NCBI GenBank assembly: GCA_020137815.1
Contig: CM035356.1
Coordinates: 8,178,711-8,238,710, forward strand
DNA from: Hormiphora californensis
Taxonomy: Eukaryota > Ctenophora > Tentaculata > Cydippida > Pleurobrachiidae
DNA: 60,000 nucleotides
Reading direction: 5' to 3'
This document shows, one piece after another, positions 46,496 to 57,389 of this stretch. Position numbers and translations under genes: made by a program. Each line of letters begins with the position of its first letter. Positions within the stretch are counted from its first letter, which is position 1. The notes under the pieces were generated by a model, which was not told the DNA's origin, searched no databases, and saw only the letters and a list, made by a program, of their open reading frames with translations.

Positions 46496-46527
46496 GATAT
46501 TTGTATTGGTCGACCAATACAAATATC
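46496..46527. repeat. Short perfect palindrome
   Basis: GATATTTGTATTGGTC followed immediately by its reverse complement. Function unknown. Confidence 0.7.
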
Positions 46528-47022
46528 ATGAGAATTTTATATCTCTCTCTGTAAAATGCAGCTAGTTTTAGAACTCAAAGCACGATGTCATTCTGGCGGT
46601 TTTCTGTAAAACACATGTACGTGATGCGGTTTACAATATATAAGATGTTTTCGAGGAAAACTCGACCATCTTAGGTAGCATTATGTAGGTTGTGGATCAT
46701 TTATCTTCTGGCTGAAATTGCAGCCCTAGTTTTAAAATGTGCTAAAAGGGGCTCTTTTTTAAAGCTAGTACTACAACCCTTATAACACTCCCCCATGATA
46801 CCACGTAGGGTTCAAGGTGGCAGTTTCGAGAGATGTCACATTTCCCTAGTTTGCACGTTGTTTGGTGTGGCGCCAATTCATCCTCTGGAAACACCTGTGC
46901 ATCCCCTCTCCCTTTAGGTCTATACTCTCCAGTACCATCTGGTATATCATATGTCTTTTTAATCCTGAGTAGTCATAAATTTAATTCAGTATTATATTAA
47001 AGTCGGCATCTTTGTTGCCTTA

Positions 47023-48158
47023 GGGGGGGGGGGGGGTGACACTTTGTAACACTTTGTAACATGTGCAGAAAACTTTTCGTGCACGTTACATGTTACAAAG
47101 TGTTACAAAGTGTTACACAGTGTTACAAAGTGTTACACAGTGTTACAAAGTGTTACATAGTGTTACAAAGTGTTACAAAGTGTTACATAGTGTTACAAAG
47201 TGTTACATAGTGTTACAAAGTGTTACATAGTGTTACAAAGTGTTACAAAGTGTTACAAAGTGTTGCATAGTGTTACAAAGTGTCACAAAGTGTTACATAG
47301 TGTCACAAAGTGTTACAAAGTGTTACAAATTGTTACAAATTGTTACAAAATATTTACAAAAACACAAGGATTTGTAGCGAAGCAAATTTTCAATCTTTGA
47401 CCAAAAAATTGATTTTGGAAAAATTTTATTTCTTTTTCCAACAGAAACGTTGTATATCATCTTATTAAGTACAAAGAATCGATTACCAATGTAAAAAAAG
47501 TCGATTGGGTCACAATGCAACTCACAGGTGACTCAGCACATTGGGGGTCTCTGAGAGGCTCAATACTTTTAATATCACTCTAAAAACTTTACCGTTGTCT
47601 AAAGTTCATATTTTTCTTTACCAAATGCACTATTTCAGCCCTGATTTCCACAGTCGATGCCATCAGAGGCTCAAAACATCCGCAAATTAGTAAAAAAGTG
47701 TATTTTTTAACCCTAGAAATGATTTAAAACTTTTAGATGTGTTCTAGAAAGACACCAAAGTCGTTCAAATTACTTATTCACCAACCGTCTTATATATTTT
47801 GTAAATATTTTGTAGCAATTTGTAACACTTTGTAACAATTTGTGACACTTTGTGACACTTTGTAACACTATGTAACACTTTGTAACACTATGTAACACTT
47901 TGTAACACTATGTAACACTTTGTAACACTATGTAACACTTTGTAACACTATGTAACACTTTGTAACACTATGTAACACTTTGTAACACTATGTAACACTT
48001 TGTAACACTATGTAACACTTTGTAACACTATGTAACACTTTGTAACACTATGTAACACTTTGTAACACTATGTAACACTTTGTAACATGTGCAGAAAACC
48101 TTTTGTGCACGTTACATGTTACAAAGTGTTACAAAGTGTTACGTGTCACCCCCCCCCC
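47023..48158. mobile_element. Inverted-repeat element with subterminal TGTTACAWAG arrays
   Basis: TGCCTTA at 47016-47022 and 48159-48165 flanks an element running from a poly-G tract plus TGACACTTTGTAACAC to GTGTTACGTGTCACC plus poly-C. Each end has a copy of ACATGTGCAGAAAAC, and inside them long tandem arrays of a 10-bp unit TGTTACAAAG/TGTTACATAG (about 25 copies left, about 27 in inverse orientation right, 47093-47345 and 47815-48085). The 470-bp AT-rich middle has no convincing gene. Confidence 0.82.
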
Positions 48159-48165
48159 TGCCTTA

Positions 48166-48808
48166 ATACCTCCCGACTGTGTCGTTTTGCCGATCCCCTT
48201 TTATCTTCCAATTTTGAAATCGTTTTGAATCACATCCTTATCACATCCTTATGTGATCCTTATTGTAGCCATGGGACGACACTATAATATTGGAACACTA
48301 GGCCTAGTGGATAGTGTCTCATTATAGTATGATCCTGACTAGCTAAGGGCGTGGCCGGTTACAGTTTATAATCGTACTGTTAACGTACTTCAGGGGCGTT
48401 GCTAATGACTATACTATAGCTTTCTTTCTTCTAAATGCCTCGAAGCTTTAACAACAACTATCAAGTGTCTTAAGTTTCTCAATAGACTGCCGTTAGATGC
48501 TTTTTAATGGATCTAATCGAGATCAGAGTCTAAGAGGTGTTTCGTAAGAAAGGAATGGGATTGGTCCACTGATCTGAGAATGATCAGAGACCATGTAATA
48601 GCGTTGTAGCTTGTTGAGTAAGTTGTAGTTGAACAGTAATGCTACTGTTTACTAATCCAGTAAAATGTATTGCTGAATACTAGATGTGGGAGCTACTTGG
48701 TGGAATATAATGATGATGTGTGTTAGCAGTGGAGAGTTATCCCAACATATCATTATTTGTTACATCATCGGCCCCTTCTCTTATTATTCCTATAGCAAGT
48801 TGTGATTG
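48166..48808. other. Intergenic stretch, nothing recognised
   Basis: No open frame with splice context, repeat or RNA motif is seen between the array element and the LTR element. Confidence 0.4.
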
Positions 48809-48812
48809 ATTG

Positions 48813-49522
48813 TGTGGGTGACATCCTGGTCACAGCACCATTTGTGGGTGACATCCTGGTCACAGCACCATTTGTGAGTGTCTGTGTCCCTGTCTCTGGC
48901 CTATCCGTAACCTTGACCTTCTCCCGTGGTCCCAGGCTCACACAGCACACTACACAATAAATTCCGTGTCACTGCACCTCATGTGTGTTATACCCAACAC
49001 CACATATCAACTCAAGTCCAGGCTGTATCGGCTGTATCGTATAGTCTATATCCACCAAGTCCTAACCGGCATTCCCATAGTGGCAGAACAAAGTTCTAAA
49101 CAAGTTGACTGTTTTGTGGGTAAAGATAAAAGAAGGTAAAAGAACAGATCAACTTCCTCACGTCACACTATCACTTGCACAACCAGATATTCAGTACAAG
49201 GGGGAAGATACCGGGAGAGCGAGCTACGACCATGCTCGGCTCTAACAATCACAGTTATCTCACAGCTTAAATACTCGACCACAATGGCTTCGCATTCAGA
49301 CTCCGAGGTACTGCAAGCCCGATAACCACCAACTTGCACCAAACATGCTGACATCTCACACCTCGCTATCACTATCACAATCATACAAATGCAACTCACA
49401 ATCTCATGCACTAAATAATAACCAAACGGACAAACATACTCATACGGCAGCAATCACACAGTTCACACATTCACTCACACTGCAATCACACATGACACAC
49501 TAGGACATACACAGGTCCTACA
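48813..49522 (+). repeat. Left LTR
   Basis: Begins with two copies of a 31-bp unit (TGTGGGTGACATCCTGGTCA...). A 96-codon minus-strand frame within it (49453-49163) is also in the other LTR and is probably not a gene. Confidence 0.78.
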
Positions 49523-49589
49523 CCCGCCCCTTCCTCAGAGGAAAGCGGTGCTATCACATACTCACACTCACTGTGCATCACACTGAAGA

Positions 49590-49770
49590 TCACTCATCAC
49601 ATCACACTGCATCACACTCAAGCTCACATCACTATCACACTGCAACACACTCAAGTTCACATCACTATCACACTGCAACACACTCAAGCTCACATCACTA
49701 TCACACTGCATCACACTCAAGCTCACATCACACTCAAGCTCACATCACTATCACACTGCAACACACTCAC
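49590..49770 (+). repeat. Tandem repeats, CACATCACTATCACACTGCA units
   Basis: Units of about 33 bp (ACTCAAGCTCACATCACTATCACACTGCA...) directly inside the left LTR. Confidence 0.85.
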
Positions 49771-49849
49771 ACTGTTCGTTCAAGAATAAAAATCAAGTGT
49801 CTGTTTCTCTCGTTACTATTATAGTGTCTCTGACAGTCCACTTCCAGGA

Positions 49850-50215
49850 TAAAACATCTACAGGATCACTCCAGGTCACGCCAGAATACTCCAGGTCATA
49901 TCAAAACAGTCCAGGTCACCAGACCCAGCCAGGTCACGCCAGAAGACTCCAGGTTACACCAGAACAGTCCAGGTTACACCAGAACCAGCCGGGTCTCTCC
50001 AGAATACTCCAGGTTACACCAGAACAGTCCAGGTTACACCAGAACCAGCCAGGTCTCTCCAGAATACTCCAGGTTACACCAGAACAGTCCAGGTTACACC
50101 AGAACCAGCCGGGTCACAACAGAATACTCCAAAGCACACTAGAACAGTCCAGGTTACACCAGAACCAGCCAGGTCACGCCAGAAAACTCCAAAGTACACC
50201 AAAACAGTCACTGAT
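49850..50215 (+). repeat. Tandem repeats, CCAGGTYACACCAGAACAGT units
   Basis: Units of about 15-16 bp arranged in a higher-order period of about 60 bp (CCAGGTTACACCAGAACCAG, CCGGGTCTCTCCAGAATACT). An open frame of 143 codons follows the periodicity (TPEQSRLHQNQPG repeats) but lacks other gene evidence. Confidence 0.85.
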
Positions 50216-51969
50216 ACTCGGAAAGTAGAAACACCTAAAACAGACTTAAACCTCTCTCTTGAGAGAAACATTAAAAAGCTTAAAATAAATCAAAATAAAC
50301 GTGCTGCTAAAATCAAATATTAATGCTCAGAATCAGTTCCTCACACATGAGAATCAAATGACAATCAGACTAAATCATAATGACTGGAACTTATCTAGAA
50401 ACTACGTCAGGAATCAAACAGACTATGACTTCAGACTAAAGTGCTTTCAAAATGACTAATTAACAAGTGCTCTTGCTACAAAGGTGACACTAAATATACT
50501 TTGCTTTTTAATAAGCTAATAAGATAACAGGTATTTAATCTACAGAAAAGTCGCCAATAAACACTTAACTGGGGAACTGAGAGAACTAATCTTGTCAAAT
50601 CAAAATCTTAATCATATAAAATCAACATACACGTGCTCATGATGCACTTGCTACAATCAAAATTCAGCTTCTTCATAATCAATAGTTAAAGGTAAACAAG
50701 CGTACAAAAATAAGTTCAACTAACCGTCAGACTAAAGCCAAGAATACTTTAAAATACGACTAAAAGAAAGAATCTAAACAAAGACATCAAAACTAAATCT
50801 AAATGTAGAAGTAAAGCTTTTCTAATTCTAACAAAACTACAATAAAAGCAACCAAATCGTTTTTTACAACGGCTGATATCGAAAGCCCATAATTTCCAAT
50901 CCTGTGCATCAAGCACATCCCGCCCCTCTGACAGCGGTAGTAAGGGTCTGCACGTATCCAACACGTGTTTAGCGGTTCCTTTCCCTTTCCAATTCCAGTG
51001 TTACCTGAATTTCACCATACCGTGAGTGTAAAATATGTTACCGGTATTTCCTCCTGTACAAATGCCTGCAGGGTAAAATCTCACACCAGGGTCAGTTGAC
51101 TCTCCTGGTACATCTCCCACAATTCCTTCTTACAAGAGCTTCTCTGAGCTGTGCTCTGCTGTGCCAGTTCTCACGTTATTATCTTCTATTATCTTCTGCA
51201 CTCTTACAATTACTAGTGCCATTTTCAAAGGGGGGAGCCAAACATTTTAATTCGTAAAACTCAGTTGGGCGGTTAAATTGTCACAGAACCCAGGAACAGC
51301 CTGCGTTTTGGTTCGACAGGAAAGACTGCTTTGATACGCAGGTCTCAGCGTTCCGACCCATCGAGTATCCATCTATTCCATAAGCTCCGCGTCACTCCCA
51401 ACCAAACCGGTACTTGCAACTGGGACAGTGGGACCATTAATATAATTCTCAGAATTCAGACAATCTTCATCCAAGTCATGGGTCCACCCATTAAGTCGGC
51501 CGAACATGAAAGTGGTCATAACTGGAATCCAATTCCGATTCTCTCAGTCTGAGGCAATCGCTCTTCTCAGGGGCGTCTTACTACCGCACCCTACAAGCAT
51601 CAACCAGTACTTGCAACTGACTTTCAAAGTCACGTTATTTTTATTAAGAAAACATATCCGTTTAGCATCCATAGCTTTATCCATTATCATTTCAATATCT
51701 GTCCCAGTCTGAGGCATTCACTCCTCTCAGGAGCGTCTTACACTGCACTCTACAAGCACGGCCCTTGCGCAAGGATCTTCATTATTACAAATCGTTCATT
51801 TCATTATCCATTTCATTTTCGTGGCTATTTCCTTTCCCCTTCATTTTCACTATCGTTCTCGTAACCCATGGCTCTTTTTATCAGCCCAGTTTTCACAGTA
51901 TCGCACACAGCCTCTCCAACATCGTAGGAATGGAGTTTTCTCACTCGGAAGCCTTCTGCAGTCAATTTC

Positions 51970-52220
51970 TCACTACAGGCATAATCTCACTGCAGAGTGC
52001 AGGCATAATCCCACTGCAGGCATCTTGAACTGCAGGCATAATCTCACTGCAGGCATAATCTCACTGCAGGCATCTTGCCATCTTCCACTGCAGGCATAAT
52101 CCCACTGCAGGCATCTTGAACTGCAGGCATAATCTCACTGCAGGCATCTTCCACTCTGTAGGCAAACACTCACTACAGGTATCTTCTCACTGCAGGCATA
52201 TTCCACTGCTGCAGGCATCT
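51970..52220 (+). repeat. Tandem repeats, CTGCAGGCATAATCTCA units
   Basis: About twelve copies of ACTGCAGGCATMWTCYCA of 16-20 bp. Confidence 0.85.
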
Positions 52221-53256
52221 CCGTATCGGAGGGTTAAACATAGGACCGCTGTGTCCATAATAGAAACCATCGTCTCCTTGAAATACCGAAGGACCAAGAT
52301 AAAACTAAATGCAAATCAAATACTAAACTAAACCTAATCTAAGAAAATTAATTACGCAAAGAAAAATCTAAATCTCCATTAGGGAAAGAAGCAAGTAACA
52401 TACTAAATCAAAAGCACGTTACTGAGTAGTACTCCTACTACTAAGGGGGTATCCGGTACACATAACCATGATCTGATAGCATGTTATGTACATGTCACGG
52501 TTTTACTGCTTCCTCAGGCCCATATCATCCAACGTTTGCATATCCAACGTGGGCATGTAAAAATATTATCCTCTTCTCAGCTTTCTGCAGACAAACCTCG
52601 GTTTGTGGCTCAAGTATCGAAATCATACCAGAACTCCTGTCTGAGTCTCCTTCTGCTTACAAGTATCAACTTGTGGCTCAGGTATTGACATCCTGTCAAG
52701 ACTCCCAGTCCCATTGAGGATACCTGCGTCTACCCAGCAGTGTCAAAACGTTTTCCCATTCTGCTTACAAACAACTGTTTGTGGCTCAGGTTGTGGCGTA
52801 CTGCTTTAATAAAATCTTCATCCATTCTGCATACAAACATAGGTTTGTGGCTCAGGCAGCAGATTCTTCACCAGACTGCAGTTGTTCCTCTTATCAACAT
52901 CAATTCCTCAGTGACCTCAAACGTTTACTAGTATACAACGTGGGTAACAATAACTGTCACTATTACTATCCAATATTCCAATATCCAACTTCTCAACACC
53001 CTAACCGCGGTGGAGTATTTAAACCAGTTAATTTTCAACGCTTAGGCAATGCCTAGCAAAATATTCCAACATTCCATTCCAAATCGACATGGTACGATTA
53101 ACAGCCCGGGGCGATCTTATTCTGCCCTGCAAGTGTTCCTCCAATACACTGCAACAATCCATTGCCCAGCTCTCGGGTGCTTCTTGATGTTGTACTCCGT
53201 GACAGTACAAGATGGGTTAATGGCCCAGGTCCTCCTATCCTGGTCACAGCACCATT

Positions 53257-53965
53257 TGTGGGTGACATCCTGGTCACAGCACCATTTGTGGGTGACATCC
53301 TGGTCACAGCACCATTTGTGAGTGTCTGTGTCCCTGTCTCTGGCCTATCCGTAACCTTGACCTTCTCCCGTGGTCCCAGGCTCACACAGCACACTACACA
53401 ATAAATCCCGTGTCACTGCACCTCATGTGTGTTATACCCAACACCACATATCAACTCAAGTCCAGGCTGTATCGGCTGTATCGTATAGTCATATCCTCCA
53501 AGTCCTAACCGGTATTCCCATAGTGGCAGAACAAAGTTCTAAACAAGTTGACTGTTTTGTGGGTAAAGATAAAAGAAGGTAAAAGAACAGATCAACTTCC
53601 TCACGTCACACTATCACTTGCACAACCAGATATTCAGTACAAGGGGGTAGATACCGGGAGAGCAAGCTACGACCATGCTCGGCTCTGACAATCACAGTTA
53701 TCTCACAGCTTAAATACTCGACCACAATGGCTTCGCATTCAGACTCCGAGGTACTGCAAGCCCGATAACCACCAACTTGCACCAAACATGCTGACATCTC
53801 ACACCTCGCTATCACAATCACAATCATACAAATGCAACTCACAATCTCATGCACTAAATAATAAACAAACGGACAAACATACTCGTACGGCAACAATCAC
53901 ACAGTTCACACATTCACTCACACTGCAATCACACATGACACACTAGGACATACACAGGTCCTACA
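53257..53965 (+). repeat. Right LTR
   Basis: Matches the left LTR nearly base for base. A partial extra copy of the 31-bp starting unit precedes it (53238-53256). Confidence 0.78.
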
Positions 53966-54360
53966 ATTGCAAGTCCCATGTGCCATACTCAGCTGTTATA
54001 AACTAGTGATCTTCATATAAGTATGTGAGTGCCAGACCGCTGCGGTGTCTCGTACTTGAGCTCCTTCCCCCTTTTGTTTTACTTTTGGAGGGCGTCTCTA
54101 AGTGATGGTGTGATGCAAAGAGCTTCCCGCACGGGATACTTGTTTCTACTTCTACGTCATAGTATCTGAAGATAACAATGCTTTTTTTGTTATTATGAAT
54201 GATAAAAGAAATAATAGAATCAATAAAGACAAGATCTAGAACACAGATATGAGTCTTTTGTTTCAGCTTCATATTTAATTGGGCCGTAGCCAATATATCA
54301 CACATCTATCTACATGACAAGGTGCAGAGTCTGGCACCACGGAGACAAAGGTCCCCTTGC

Positions 54361-54590
54361 TAAAGTACTCCCCAAACTACTATGTCCCTCACTCGGGTTT
54401 TGTGAAATTTCCCACGGTCATAATTCCACTCCCTGATGAGATAAAGACTTGAAATTTGTTTTGTAGGAAGAACTCGACATGATCTCCTCACAAAACAAAT
54501 TTCAAGTCTCTATCTCATCAGGGGGTGGAGCTATGGCCGTCTAAAATCCGGTCGCGCGCAGCAAGGGACATAATAGTTTGGGAGGACCTT
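54361..54590. mobile_element. Inverted-repeat MITE
   Basis: CTCCCCAAACTACTATGTCC at the left pairs with the complement at 54563-54588. The inner arms GACTTGAAATTTGTTTTGTA and complement (near 54448 and 54490) are separated by about 25 bp. Confidence 0.7.
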
Positions 54591-55517
54591 TAGGAGGGAC
54601 AACTGCAGCAGGCACATCATAAGCGTGTTCCTTTGTGTCGTGATCTTGGTGTGGAGAATGTAGAGTTCTATAATACCCACGTGATGTGGTTATATTGTCA
54701 GGGGACACTGAAAATCAATATCCGACTCTGGTTTCAAAGGATTGATGGCGGAAATAACAAGGCGATGTAATTGACTCTTTTGTGGCTTTTGTGGCTTTTG
54801 ATATGTTGCAAATCTATCTTCCGTCTATGTTTGTTCCCCTTACATTTGCCTTTATCAAGTGATGTACTAGTATAAGTAGCCTATATGTGCCCCATCCCCT
54901 ACCTCTTGTCTATCTCCGGATGCCCCTGCTATAACACGATCTCTCGGTTGTACAGAGAGGTGCAAAACAACCTCATTAACCTACCATCTGCACTAATGCC
55001 CATTTAATGGTCTTGTTGGATGCTAGATAGGCGCATGGAGCCACATTCCTTATTATCTCTCTTTAGTAATAGTAACAATCTTCTTTTGGCTTTGCTCTCT
55101 TTAGTAAAACTAACGATCTCACTTTTTGGGGAGATACACGTCGACTGTCGAGGGAGCAGGATTTAAACGATAGGTATTATAATGAACGTTAAATTGCTGC
55201 TGAGCGATGAGTTGGGTTATAGCTTTAGTCTCAAGACTTTAGATAAAGTTGACAGAGGGAGAGTGTGAGAGATAGAAAGAGAGAACTAAACTTGGAACTG
55301 GGAGTTGTTGTCGGACGTTCGGGGAACTTTTAATTGGACACCCAACTGTCATCCCTTTTAGGGGTATATTGCGACGGGGTCGGACCCGAACTTCAATAAA
55401 ACTGCATTATAAAACTGTCCGACCTTGATTTGACACTGATTTGATATTTAAAAAGGTGCCTTACCTATCGTTCCCCCTGGTCTAGATAGTTTAGTGACGC
55501 GTTGTCTCGCACCCACG
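54591..55517. other. Intergenic stretch, nothing recognised
   Basis: AT-rich, with short purine-rich tracts near 55255-55290. No gene-like frame. Confidence 0.35.
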
Positions 55518-55537
55518 GGGGGGGGGGGGGGGGGGGT
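55518..55537. repeat. Poly-G tract
   Basis: About 19-20 consecutive G. Other poly-G/C runs lie at 28668, 33661, 47023, 57711 and 59239; two of these are at or near termini of inverted-repeat elements. Confidence 0.9.
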
Positions 55538-55639
55538 ACGACTTGTGGTTTAAATAGCTTCCGGATCAGTGTCGAGATTATATACTTTGCTAAAATTCTA
55601 TGCCCTACTTCTTCACTCTTTGTTATGTAGGGCTCTAGG

Positions 55640-56215
55640 ACTGTGACTCACCTGGACTGTAACTTGAAAGTGAGTTATTGTCTGAAAATTGGCGTCGACT
55701 TTTTATTTTTTGGTGACTTTCTGTCCGCTTTATTTTCGACTTTTTGCTAGGACAAAAAGTCGATAGCTAGGACAAAATGTCGAAATTGAAACTCACCTGG
55801 TTTTTACCGTAAAACCCAACCCAACCCTAATACAATTAAAGAGAAACAACGATTTTGCAGTACTAATATTCAATTAAGAACCTAGGAGCTTTCGACTGAT
55901 CTATGTCAGACGTCTTCAGCCTAATACAGCCCTAACCTCGAACCCAAACAATAACCCTAACACTACCAAGGGAATATAAACCAGTGAACTCTCGTTTCCG
56001 GCCTATCGGCCGCAATCTCGAGTTCCCATGAGAGGTGAGTTAATGTCCTTTTGGACTCTAACTCACCCTAAATAGTGGGGCGGACAAAAAGTCACCAGAT
56101 CCGGACTATAACTCACCTAGATTCGAGATTTTCAAAATGTGAGTTATAGTCCGAAATTTTCGAGTTCGAGTTCGAGTTATCGTCCATTCGAGTTTTTGTC
56201 CGGTACCCATTCCAG
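55640..56215. repeat. Repeat-like block with GTGAGTTATAGTCC and GACAAAAAGTCGA motifs
   Basis: GTGAGTTATTGTC (55670) and GTGAGTTATAGTCC (56139) and several ACTCACCT complements occur in both orientations, with repeated TTTTTGTCC/GACAAAAAGTC. This looks like the two ends of a degraded inverted-repeat element; exact borders are not clear. Confidence 0.4.
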
Positions 56216-56762
56216 TCTGATGTTTATTTCATGAACAGCTCTTGTGTAGAACCTAGTCCCAACGCACCATTGTATTGTTTAAATTTGTATATACCCTGCT
56301 AACTTAAATAACCCGCCAGTGGCGAGAAGTCCCACTGGCGCGCTCTCAATATACAGCCAGTCCAGCGGCAGATTATTTCCCACTGGCTGGCTGTTTATTA
56401 TTAACTCCTATGTTACATTCAAAGTGTGTGTAAATGATCAGTTCTTACTGAAATACAGAGGGAACACTGTTTGCAAGAGTTACACACTGCATTGGAGAGA
56501 AAGAAACAACACATTCCGTCAATTTCTCTCTCTTTATCTCCCCTTTTGTTTCACTATCTCAATTCCTCTGTGTTATGTCTGGCATGCCCCATATCTTGTT
56601 ATTTCTTTCTCTCTCTCCTTAGTAACTGTTACCAAACAATATACACTCAATTGAGAGATGTTTTTGACTGTTTCTCAGTTCTCTTTGTGTGTATTGATTA
56701 GTGTTTTCTCTCTTGTTAGTGTGTAATACTTGAAACAAACAACTAAAGCAGGGTATATAACC

Positions 56763-56950
56763 CATAAACTCTGACCAATGGCACGTTATTGGTTTAAACC
56801 CCTCCGCCTCTCCCTCGGCTCCGCCTCGGGATCGTCGTCGTGATTTAAACCAGTTTATCCGCCACTGGCGGATAAACTACAGCTACCTTCTCCCAGCGGC
56901 GCGCTGGGAGAAAGGTATCTGAAATAACGTGCCAGTGGCCAGAGTTTATG
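56763..56950. mobile_element. Multi-hairpin MITE, second copy
   Basis: Outer repeat CATAAACTCTGACCAATGGC / GCCAGTGGCCAGAGTTTATG. Inner hairpins: GTTTAAACC / GGTTTAAA.. around a CTCCGCCTC...GGGATCG core, GTTTATCCGCCA with its complement, and CCTTCTCCCAGC with its complement. Another GCCAGTGGCGAGAAG hairpin lies at 56311-56345, and inverted TATACCCTGCT sequences occur at 56288 and 56748, suggesting that it belongs to a larger composite. Confidence 0.7.
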
Positions 56951-57046
56951 CCTCATAAATACTCTCTGATTAAAACACAATGCTTCGAGAGTATTCTGCT
57001 GCATATATTTGATTAATCAAATTCTTTATATGATCGCGGTGTGCGA

Positions 57047-57051
<5 letters not shown>

Positions 57052-57140
<89 letters not shown>
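57052..57140. repeat. (GA)n microsatellite
   Basis: About 44 GA dinucleotides, 250 bp before the start of the last gene. Confidence 0.95.
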
Positions 57141-57142
<2 letters not shown>

Positions 57143-57389
57143 GGTCGACTAAATATCGGTCGATATAATAAATTGGCCAATTTGAAATATCTAATCATTG
57201 CTTTGTTTCACTCATATGCTTCTCTCGTCGCGCCTATTTAAAGGAGTAATAAATACCTCGATCGTATCATAAAGGATCGCTAAACATGAGCGATATATCT
57301 CAGATATTCTTTCTTTCCCCAACGTTTGTCTCTTTAAAATGTTTTTTTAAAAGGTGGTTTAGTTCATCAACATTCTCATAGCAGGAAAA

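Larger units (their letters stand above)
48813..53965. mobile_element. Non-autonomous LTR retrotransposon (LARD-like)
   Basis: Near-identical direct repeats 48813-49522 and 53257-53965 (710 and 709 bp) start TGTGGGTGACATCC and end GGTCCTACA. ATTG flanks both sides (48809-48812 and 53966-53969). About 3.7 kb lies between with no gag, protease, reverse transcriptase or integrase similarity; it is occupied by three blocks of tandem repeats. No primer-binding site or polypurine tract is convincing. Close similarity of the LTRs suggests recent insertion by enzymes supplied from elsewhere. Confidence 0.78.

Noticed and set aside
47023-48158. CRISPR-like or satellite interpretation of the TGTTACAWAG arrays
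   Set aside because: Units have no spacers, occur as mirrored arrays with unique termini and a target duplication, and the genome is eukaryotic.
49163-49453. 96-codon minus-strand frame in both LTRs
   Set aside because: Present in both LTRs only because they are copies; no similarity to retroviral or retrotransposon proteins.
49797-50228. 143-codon frame with TPEQSRLHQNQPG repeats
   Set aside because: Follows the nucleotide period of a non-coding tandem repeat; no start context, domain or neighbouring exon.
54435-54510. CTGATGAGATAAAG...GAAATT resembling a hammerhead core
   Set aside because: No stem II or stem III pairing is possible; the similarity comes from an ordinary MITE arm.
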